Source: Erwinia pyrifoliae DSM 12163 (GTDB taxonomy: Bacteria > Pseudomonadota > Gammaproteobacteria > Enterobacterales > Enterobacteriaceae). Taken from it: a stretch of DNA of 64,000 nt. The DNA is taken from the NCBI RefSeq assembly GCF_000026985.1, contig NC_017390.1, positions 1,440,314 through 1,504,313 on the forward strand. Direction: 5' to 3'. Below the pieces are notes generated by a model, which did no database searches, had not been told where the DNA came from, and worked only from the letters and a program-made list of their open reading frames with translations. The translations under genes and the position numbers were made by a program. Numbering within the stretch: position 1 is the first letter of the stretch; the number at the start of each line of letters is the position of its first letter. Of this stretch, positions 57,923 through 64,000 are shown piece by piece.

Positions 57923-58969
57923 ATGAACAATTTTTGGCGGTGTTTCACAGGCTTTATCGTGGTTTACCTGCTGGCGTCCTGTAACGACTCTCAGCTTTCA
58001 CCAGCACCTGAAGGAATGGTGTTGCAAGGTCACACAATGGGAACAATTTGGCGGGTAAGCCTCGCGGGAGTGGATCGGTCGCGGCAAAACGCGTTGCAAA
58101 ATGCCATACAGCAGCGTCTTGACAACGACGATCGCCAGTTGTCCACCTGGAAAAGTGACTCGGTTCTGTCACGTTTCAATCAATATCGCGGCAGTGAACC
58201 GCAGCCGGTCAGCGCGGAGATGGCCGATATTGTCACCCAGGCGTTACGTATCGGCCAGCAGACCGCTGGCACGATGGATATTACCATCGGGCCGCTGGTG
58301 AATCTGTGGGGATTTGGACCGGATAAACAGCCGCTGAAGACCCCGACGCACCAGCAGATTGATGGCGCCCGGAAGCTGACTGGCCTGTCCCATTTACACG
58401 TTATCAATCGTGCTGACCAGTCATATCTGCAGAAGGACTTGCCGGAGCTGTACGTGGATCTCTCCACCGTTGGCGAAGGGTTTGCCACCGACCATCTTGC
58501 ACGGCTGATGGAACAGGAGGGAATCAATAACTATCTTGTCTCAGTCGGTGGCGCAGTACTGACGCGGGGTAAAAATGCTCAGGGCAATGCCTGGCAGGTG
58601 GCGATCCAGAAACCGACCGATCGCGAAAATGCGGTGCAGGCGATCGTTGATTTACAGGGTCACGGTATCAGCACCTCCGGCAGCTACCGCAATTACTATG
58701 AACTGGACGGCAAACGTATTTCTCACGTTATTGACCCGGCAACCGGGCGGCCGATTCAGCACAGGCTGGTCTCTGCTACGGTGATTGCCACCACCGCGCT
58801 GGAAGCCGATGGCTGGGATACCGGGCTGATGGTATCAGGCCCGAAGCAGGCTAAAGCGCTGGCGCTGCGTAATAAACTGGCGGTCTATCTGATTTTCAAG
58901 CAGGGTGATACATTTACCGGCTGGATGTCGCCTCAGTTTGCGGCCTTTATTCAGCCCTCTTCCCCGTAA
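57923..58969 (+). CDS. apbE: FAD:protein FMN transferase ApbE (lipoprotein)
   Basis: ApbE attaches FMN through a phosphoester bond to Thr/Ser of exported flavoproteins such as NqrB/C and RnfG, in the periplasm. 348 aa. A lipoprotein signal ends in the lipobox LLASC with Cys20. Conserved flavin-transferase segments: HTMGTIWRVS, TMDITIGPLVNLWGFGP, VDLSTVGEGFATDHLARLME, YLVSVGGAVLTRG, HVIDPATGRP, and ATTALEADGWDTGLMV with the Mg-binding Asp. It is 19 bp upstream of alkB, so the two are likely cotranscribed. Confidence 0.96.
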   Translation: MNNFWRCFTGFIVVYLLASCNDSQLSPAPEGMVLQGHTMGTIWRVSLAGVDRSRQNALQNAIQQRLDNDDRQLSTWKSDSVLSRFNQYRGSEPQPVSAEMADIVTQALRIGQQTAGTMDITIGPLVNLWGFGPDKQPLKTPTHQQIDGARKLTGLSHLHVINRADQSYLQKDLPELYVDLSTVGEGFATDHLARLMEQEGINNYLVSVGGAVLTRGKNAQGNAWQVAIQKPTDRENAVQAIVDLQGHGISTSGSYRNYYELDGKRISHVIDPATGRPIQHRLVSATVIATTALEADGWDTGLMVSGPKQAKALALRNKLAVYLIFKQGDTFTGWMSPQFAAFIQPSSP

Positions 58970-58988
58970 GAATGGTTAAGGAATCAAT

Positions 58989-59630
58989 ATGCTCGATCTG
59001 TTCGCGGAAGACGAACCCTGGCAGGAACCGCTGGCAGAGGGCGCGCTGATCCTGCGCCGCCGCGCCCGTGATATGACGGGGCAGCTGATGGCGCAGATCG
59101 AACATATTGCCGCCCACAATCCTTTTCACTACCGTATCACGCCGGGTGGACATCGTATGTCGGTGGCGATGACCAACTGCGGCGATTTGGGCTGGTCCAC
59201 CGACTCACGCGGTTACCAATACAGCGCCCAGGATGAGGCCAACGGGCAGCGCTGGCCGGCGATGCCGCCGCAGTTTCGCCAGCTGGCTCAGGAGTGCGCG
59301 CGTGAGGCGGGGTTCAGTGGATTTAATCCCGACGCCTGCCTGATAAACCGCTATGAGCCAGGAGCGAAGATGACCCTGCATCAGGATAAAGACGAGCGCG
59401 ATCTGCGTCAGCCGATTGTCTCGGTATCGCTCGGGCTGCCAGCGGTATTTTTATTCGGCGGGTTTGAACGGGGTGACGCCAGCCAGCGCGTGCTGTTGGA
59501 ACACGGCGATGTGGTGGTGTGGGGCGGGCCATCGCGTTTGCGCTATCACGGCATTCTGCCGCTTAAAGCCGGCATTCACCCCCTGACCGGGGCATTTCGT
59601 TTTAACCTGACCTTCCGCCGGGCGCGCTGA
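58989..59630 (+). CDS. alkB: Alkylated DNA repair dioxygenase AlkB
   Basis: A Fe(II)/2-oxoglutarate dioxygenase that removes 1-methyladenine and 3-methylcytosine lesions by oxidative demethylation. 213 aa (E. coli 216). Iron ligands: His and Asp in MTLHQDKDE and His in SRLRYHGILPL; 2-oxoglutarate-binding Arg in FNLTFRRAR; substrate-region NRYEPGAKM and VSVSLGLPAVF are conserved. The start has AAGGA 7 nt upstream. In E. coli alkB is the second gene of the ada operon; here ada is missing and alkB follows apbE, so Ada-type induction from this locus is not expected unless ada lies elsewhere. Confidence 0.97.
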   Translation: MLDLFAEDEPWQEPLAEGALILRRRARDMTGQLMAQIEHIAAHNPFHYRITPGGHRMSVAMTNCGDLGWSTDSRGYQYSAQDEANGQRWPAMPPQFRQLAQECAREAGFSGFNPDACLINRYEPGAKMTLHQDKDERDLRQPIVSVSLGLPAVFLFGGFERGDASQRVLLEHGDVVVWGGPSRLRYHGILPLKAGIHPLTGAFRFNLTFRRAR

Positions 59631-59726
59631 AATACGGGCTGCATGGAACACGGATGAGAATTGTTATTGATCTGATGGGCGTTGTGATTACACTGCGGGC
59701 TGCTTTCTACCTGCCGGGATGTCCTG

Positions 59727-61386
59727 ATGGAGCTGCTTCACATCGTCTATAAACAGTATCGCTGGCCGTTTATTCTGGTCATCGTGCTCAGCCTGCTTAG
59801 TGCCGCGCTGGGCATTGGCCTGATTGCCTTTATCAATCGCGAACTGATCGTTACCCTGAACTCTTCACTAACAGTGCTGCCGCAGTTTCTCGGCTTGCTG
59901 CTGCTGCTGCTGGCGGTCACGCTGGCATCTCAGCTGGCGCTCACCCTGCTTGGACATCATTTTGTCTATCGCCTGCGGGGTGAGTTTATCAAACGCATCC
60001 TTGATACCCAGATCGAGCGCATTGAGCAGATTGGCAGCGCCAGCCTGCTGGCGGCGCTGACCGGCGACGTGCGCAACATCACTTATGCCTTTGTGCGTCT
60101 GCCCGAGCTTATTCAGGGGATTATCCTGACCGTGGCGTCGGCGGCTTATCTCGGCTGGCTTTCTCCGAAAATGCTGATGGTGACCGCCACATGGGTGACT
60201 GTCACCCTTATCGGTGGCTGGCTGGCTGCTGGTGGCGCGCGTCTACCGGCATATGGCTACGCTGCGTGATACTGAAGATCGCCTTTACGCTGATTTTCAG
60301 ACCATCATTGAAGGGCGCAAAGAGCTGGCGCTGAATCGCCAGCGTGCGCAGCAGATCTTCGACAACGTGTACGGCGAAGATGCGAAAACTTACCGCCATC
60401 ACATCGTGCGCGCCGACACCTTCCACCTCAGCGCGGTAAACTGGTCGAACATCATGATGCTGGGAGCCATCGGGCTGGCTTTCTGGCTGGCAAACGGTCT
60501 CGGCTGGGCGGATACCGCCGTCGCGTCCACTTACTCCCTGACCCTGCTGTTTTTGCGTACCCCGATGCTGTCGGCGGTAGGGGCATTGCCAACCTTGTTG
60601 AGCGCTCAGGTGGCGTTTAACAAACTCAGTACGTTTAAGCTGGCAGAATATCAAGCTGATTTCCCACAGCCGGCGGCGGCAAGAAACTGGCAAACGCTGG
60701 AGCTGCGCAATCTGTCGTTCCACTACGGTGACCAGGGTTTTAAGGTCGGGCCGGTTAACATGACGCTGAAACGCGGCGAGCTGGTATTTCTGATTGGCGG
60801 CAACGGCAGCGGTAAGTCAACGCTGGCAATGCTGCTTACCGGGCTTTATCAGCCGGTTTCTGGCGAAATCCTGCTTGATGGCCAGGTGGTGCATCCTTCT
60901 GCAATCGATAGCTATCGTCGGCTGTTCTCGGCGGTTTTCACCGAGGTGCATCTGTTTGACCGCATTATAGACGATCGCGGGCAGCCTGCCGATCCGGCTT
61001 TGGTGCAGAGCTGGCTGGCGCGCCTGCAAATGCAGGACAAAATTACGCTGGAGGGCAATCGCGTCCTGAACCTCAATTTATCAAAAGGTCAGACCAAACG
61101 GCTGGCGTTGCTGCTGGCTATCGCCGGGCAGCGCGATATTCTTCTGCTGGATGAGTGGGCTGCGGATCAGGACCCGCATTTTCGGCGTATCTTCTACCGC
61201 GAGCTGCTGCCGTGGTTGCGCGAGATGGGTATAACGGTGTTTGCCATTAGCCACGACGACCACTATTTTCTGCATGCCGACCGCCTGCTGGAGATGCGAG
61301 CCGGAGTTCTGACAGAATTGACCGGCATTGAGCGTGAGCAGGCAACGCTGGATGCGGTGCAGCGTACCGATACGGCAGAGAACTGA
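59727..61386 (+). pseudogene. yojI: YojI-type ABC exporter broken by a frameshift
   Basis: A homolog of E. coli YojI, an inner-membrane ABC exporter fused to its ATPase (547 aa), which can export microcin J25 with TolC. Here the frame breaks at about codon 165. The first part (59727-60269) carries the start [18 protein letters not shown] and about four helices, ending soon after IGGWLA. The second part resumes in another frame from about 60214 with [22 protein letters not shown] and holds the ATPase: Walker [14 protein letters not shown], signature LSKGQ, Walker [14 protein letters not shown], and the switch His in AISHDDHYF. Removing 4 bp restores a 551-codon gene. The cause is an extra GGCT copy in a GGCT repeat. 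Both halves are otherwise well preserved, so this is a recent event, a reversible slip or a sequencing error. Confidence 0.88.
60216..60227 (+). repeat. GGCT x3 tandem repeat at the yojI frameshift
   Basis: Three exact GGCT units followed by GCTGG. With two units the reading frame gives [10 protein letters not shown], as in E. coli; with three the gene is broken. Tetranucleotide copy change is a classic slipped-strand mechanism, although three units is short. Confidence 0.85.
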
Positions 61387-61395
61387 TGCGGCTTC

Positions 61396-61410
61396 GGGGG
61401 ATTATCCCCC
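61396..61410. terminator. Short GC hairpin between convergent yojI and ABC operon
   Basis: GGGGGAT and ATCCCCC around a single central T lie in the 37-bp convergent gap. It could halt transcription from either side, but it has no T run and the tight turn would shorten the stem. Confidence 0.4.
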
Positions 61411-61423
61411 GGATAGCGATTTC

Positions 61424-62218
61424 TCACAGGACTTTGGCGAGAAAATGACGGGTACGCGGATGCTGCGGATGATTCAATACCTGGCGGGCGCTGCCCTGCT
61501 CAACGATTTTCCCCTCAACCAAAAAGACTACGTGGTCGGCCACCTCGCGGGCGAAACCTATCTCGTGCGTCACCACCACCAGCGTGGTGCCGGAACGCGC
61601 CAGCTGCCTGATGCTGCCCAACACTTCCCCGACCAGCTCCGGGTCGAGCGCGGAGGTTGGCTCATCAAACAGGACAACCTTAGGGTTGAGCGCCAGCGCA
61701 CGGGCAATCGCCACGCGCTGCTGCTGCCCACCAGAAAGATGCCGTGGCCAGGCGTGGGCCTTATGACCTAATCCGACCGATTCCAGTAGCTTCCCAGCAT
61801 GCGCTTCGGCGGCCGTGCGCGTCATGCGCTTATGTGCCAGCGGCGCTTCAATGATGTTTTCCAGCACCGTCAGATGGGGAAACAGATTGAAGTTCTGAAA
61901 GACATATCCTACGCCGGCGCGCTGTTTAAGGATGGCTTTCTCTTTCAGCTCGTAGAGTTTATCACCTTTGCGGCGGTAACCAATGTAGTCACCGTCGATA
62001 CGAATAAAGCCCTGGTCAACGCGCTCCAGATGATTAATGGCGCGCAGCAGGGTGGATTTCCCTGAACCGGACGGGCCGAGGATCACCGTCACCGATCCGG
62101 GGGGGATTTCCAGCGAGACATTATCCAGCGCGTTAAAACGCCCGTAGCTTTTGCTGACGCCAGAAATCGAAATATGGCCAGCGGCCGGCGCGTTATGCAG
62201 AACGATAGCTTCAGACAT
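61424..62218 (-). CDS. Polar amino-acid ABC transporter, ATP-binding protein
   Basis: The ATPase of a PAAT-type importer, 264 aa. Walker A GPSGSGKSTLLRAIN, Q-loop YVFQNFNLFPHLTV, signature LSGGQQQRVAIARALAL, Walker B VVLFDEPTSALDPELV and switch VVTHEIGFARE are complete. The segment DGDYIGYRRKGDKLYELKEK is an insertion seen in the histidine/glutamine-type subfamily. It is the last gene of a minus-strand operon and starts 2 bp after the permease stop. The likely substrate is an amino acid or derivative; the sequence does not say which. Confidence 0.93.
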   Translation of the reverse strand: MSEAIVLHNAPAAGHISISGVSKSYGRFNALDNVSLEIPPGSVTVILGPSGSGKSTLLRAINHLERVDQGFIRIDGDYIGYRRKGDKLYELKEKAILKQRAGVGYVFQNFNLFPHLTVLENIIEAPLAHKRMTRTAAEAHAGKLLESVGLGHKAHAWPRHLSGGQQQRVAIARALALNPKVVLFDEPTSALDPELVGEVLGSIRQLARSGTTLVVVTHEIGFAREVADHVVFLVEGKIVEQGSARQVLNHPQHPRTRHFLAKVL

Positions 62219-62220
62219 GA

Positions 62221-63108
62221 TTAACTCCTGATGGGGGTGATGGCCGCGCGCTGTGGTGACGCCGGCTGCCGGTTGCCGGATTGACGCGTGGTGCCCCGTG
62301 CCAGCCAGCGTTCAACATAGTGCTGTACCACCGACAGCAGGGTGGTGATCAGCAGATACCAGACGGCGGCGACCATCAGCAGCGGGATCACCTGCTGGGT
62401 GCGGTTGTAAACCATCTGGATGGTGTAAAACAGCTCCGGCATCGCCAGCACGTAAACCATTGCCGTGCCTTTCGCCAGGCTGATAATTTCATTAAAAGCA
62501 CCAGGAATAATCGCGCGCAGCGCCTGTGGCAGGATAATACGCAGGGTGCGGCGCGATGACGGCAGGCCAAGGGCGGCGGCGGCCTCGAACTGCCCGTGAT
62601 CGACCCCGGCGATGCCGCCACGTACGATCTCGGCGGTGTAGGCCGCCTGCACCAGCGTCAGCCCGATAACGGCAGTGCTGAACTGACCGAGCACGTCGAT
62701 GGTTTTCCAGGTCGCCAGGGTTAACGGAGTAAAAGGAACGCCCAGTGACAGCCGATCGTAGAGATAAGAGAAGTTGTAAAGAATAATCAGCACCAAAATC
62801 AGCGGCAGCGAACGGAACAGCCAGATATAGCTGAACGCCAGCCCGGACAGCAGCCAGGAAGGGGATAGTCGGGCCAGCGCCAGCAGCACGCTCAGTACGC
62901 TGGCTGTCAGCGTCAGCAGCAGGGTCTGGCCCAGCCCGGACAGGATCGCCGGGGCAAAGAACCAGTGGGCAAATACCGACCACTCCCAGCGCGGGTTGAA
63001 CGCCACGGACTGCACGACGATGGCCAGAATAAACAGCGCGATGGCCGTACCGGCCAGCCGCAGCGGGTAGCGTGCGGGCACCACGCGCAAGGTTTCACTG
63101 GATTTCAT
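62221..63108 (-). CDS. Polar amino-acid ABC transporter, permease
   Basis: A HisM/GlnP-type membrane permease, 295 aa. About five to six helices are visible, with one near residues 15-33 before the typical core. The coupling-loop motif EAAAALGLPSSRRTLRIILPQALRAIIP is canonical and contacts the ATPase; GGIAGVDHGQFEAAAALG leads into it. The C-terminal 30 residues are basic and polar. The start overlaps the end of the acetyltransferase gene by 14 bp, showing tight operon packing. A single permease gene suggests a homodimer. Confidence 0.92.
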   Translation of the reverse strand: MKSSETLRVVPARYPLRLAGTAIALFILAIVVQSVAFNPRWEWSVFAHWFFAPAILSGLGQTLLLTLTASVLSVLLALARLSPSWLLSGLAFSYIWLFRSLPLILVLIILYNFSYLYDRLSLGVPFTPLTLATWKTIDVLGQFSTAVIGLTLVQAAYTAEIVRGGIAGVDHGQFEAAAALGLPSSRRTLRIILPQALRAIIPGAFNEIISLAKGTAMVYVLAMPELFYTIQMVYNRTQQVIPLLMVAAVWYLLITTLLSVVQHYVERWLARGTTRQSGNRQPASPQRAAITPIRS

Positions 63109-63619
63109 CGGCGGCTCCGGTAGTCATTGTTTGATACAGCGATTTAGTAAAACGCAAACGACCGTCGAACGGCGGCTTGCTGTAGTCCTCCGTATCGCGC
63201 GTGGTATCAAACTGGGGCTGATAGCCGTGTGACAGATACAGCCGCACCGCCTCCGGCTGGCGGAAGCCGGTGGTCAGGTAGATGTGACGGTAGCCTGCCC
63301 GTTGCGCCCGTTGTTCCAGCTCCACCAGCACCTTCTGCGCCAACCCCTGGCGCCGCAGATCGCCGCGCGTCCAGATCCGTTTCAACTCGGCGGTTTGCGC
63401 GTCGAATGACTTGTAAGCCCCCATCGCAATAATTTCTCCGTGCCGTTCCAGCACCACAAACATCCCCTGTGGTGGCAGATACCATTCGGTCAGCTCAATT
63501 TCGGCATCTCTTGCGAAGAAGTCGCCATAGCGGGCGCTGTATTCCCCAAACAGCCCGGCAATAATCGGTTCCAGCTCTGGCGCTTCCGGAGACAGCTGGC
63601 GGAAATTCTCTTCGCTCAT
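63095..63619 (-). CDS. GNAT-family N-acetyltransferase inside the ABC operon
   Basis: A 174-aa GCN5-related acetyltransferase, which would move an acetyl group from acetyl-CoA to an amine. The acetyl-CoA-binding motif A is visible (ELKRIWTRGDLRRQGLAQKVLVELE, with RRQGLA as the pyrophosphate loop), followed by YRHIYLTTGFRQPEAVRLYLSHGYQP. The substrate cannot be read from sequence. Its place between the binding-protein gene (11 bp) and the permease gene (14-bp overlap) suggests it modifies the imported compound or detoxifies an analogue. Confidence 0.88.
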   Translation of the reverse strand: MSEENFRQLSPEAPELEPIIAGLFGEYSARYGDFFARDAEIELTEWYLPPQGMFVVLERHGEIIAMGAYKSFDAQTAELKRIWTRGDLRRQGLAQKVLVELEQRAQRAGYRHIYLTTGFRQPEAVRLYLSHGYQPQFDTTRDTEDYSKPPFDGRLRFTKSLYQTMTTGAADEIQ

Positions 63620-63630
63620 GTCAATCTCCG

Positions 63631-64000
63631 CTAATCGCCCAGCCCGGACGGGTTAATTTCAGAATGATCGAGACGCTCAATGCCTTCTCCCCAGCGATTC
63701 AGCACTTTGTCGTATTCGCCACCTTTGATCACGCCGTTCAGCGCGGCGTTAACCGCCGTCACCAGTCCGCTGTCTTTCTTCAGCGTGACGGCAATATGGG
63801 CCGCTTTTGGCCAGCCGCCGTCCACGGTGCCCACCCGTCTGGTCTTGCCGGTCAGAGCCGCTTTCCATGCACCAATCACGTTGGGGCCGAAATAGGCATC
63901 GGCGCGGCCGGACTGTCGCGCCAGCGTTTGCGCAGCATCGTCTTTAACGTAGTTGGGGACGAACGGCTTCAGCCCTTTCTTCTGATTTTGTTCCTCCCAC
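63631..64000 (-). CDS. Periplasmic amino-acid-binding protein, C-terminal part (runs off right edge)
   Basis: The C-terminal 122 residues or so of a family-3 extracellular solute-binding protein, which would capture the substrate for the adjacent permease. Typical elements: the lobe segment VPNYVKDDAAQTLARQSGRADAYFG, the interlobe return (HIAVTLKKDSGLVTAVNAALNGVI) and GEYDKVLNRWG near the end. The N-terminus, with signal peptide and most ligand contacts, lies outside the window. It is first in a minus-strand operon binding protein - acetyltransferase - permease - ATPase. Confidence 0.9.
   Translation of the reverse strand, partial: WEEQNQKKGLKPFVPNYVKDDAAQTLARQSGRADAYFGPNVIGAWKAALTGKTRRVGTVDGGWPKAAHIAVTLKKDSGLVTAVNAALNGVIKGGEYDKVLNRWGEGIERLDHSEINPSGLGD

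Overview
The window looks like chromosomal DNA of a plant- or insect-associated enterobacterium, most likely Erwinia or a close Erwiniaceae relative. Most genes match the Escherichia coli 50-52 minute region closely in sequence and order (pta-ackA-yfbV-yfbT ... yfbR-alaA-lrhA-nuoA to nuoN ... elaB ... yfaY-yfaE-nrdB-nrdA-ubiG-gyrA-rcsC-rcsB-rcsD-micF-ompC-apbE-alkB-yojI). The differences from that map are the interesting part: insertions, a lost ada, a degenerate enzyme and a broken transporter. The genus is an inference from gene content; the species cannot be told from the sequence alone. I saw no rRNA, tRNA, CRISPR array or insertion sequence.

Layout. 1-3.3 kb: acetate node (pta, ackA) and small housekeeping genes (yfbV, yfbT/hxpA). 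3.3-10.4 kb: an AT-richer accessory island inserted between yfbT and yfbR. It holds a 227-aa Ser/Gly-rich protein with a C10 tract near its start and two tandem 848-aa paralogs, each ending in an ADP-ribosyltransferase domain with an intact R-S-E triad. These look like secreted or translocated effector toxins and are the best candidates for an undescribed system. 10.4-14.3 kb: yfbR, alaA and the regulator lrhA with a 1-kb upstream region. 14.9-30.0 kb: the complete 13-gene respiratory complex I operon nuoA-B-CD-E-F-G-H-I-J-K-L-M-N, with a palindromic intergenic element between nuoL and nuoM and a clear terminator after nuoN.

30.4-38.1 kb: osmotic/envelope genes: opgD (periplasmic glucans), elaB, a Kup potassium transporter, a trehalose-phosphate-synthase-like protein lacking its key substrate-binding residues, and a membrane-anchored endonuclease/exonuclease/phosphatase-fold protein. 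38.2-47.7 kb: yfaY, a small Cys protein, the ribonucleotide reductase set (yfaE, nrdB, nrdA with DnaA and NrdR boxes), ubiG and gyrA. 48.1-57.1 kb: the Rcs phosphorelay (rcsC convergent with rcsD-rcsB), the small RNA micF, and the porin gene ompC. 57.3-64 kb: a 51-aa small ORF, apbE directly followed by alkB (ada absent), yojI broken by a GGCT-repeat frameshift, and a polar amino-acid ABC transporter operon with an embedded acetyltransferase gene, running off the right edge.

Functionally, the window joins central energy metabolism, DNA precursor supply and envelope-stress signalling with one horizontally acquired-looking effector island.
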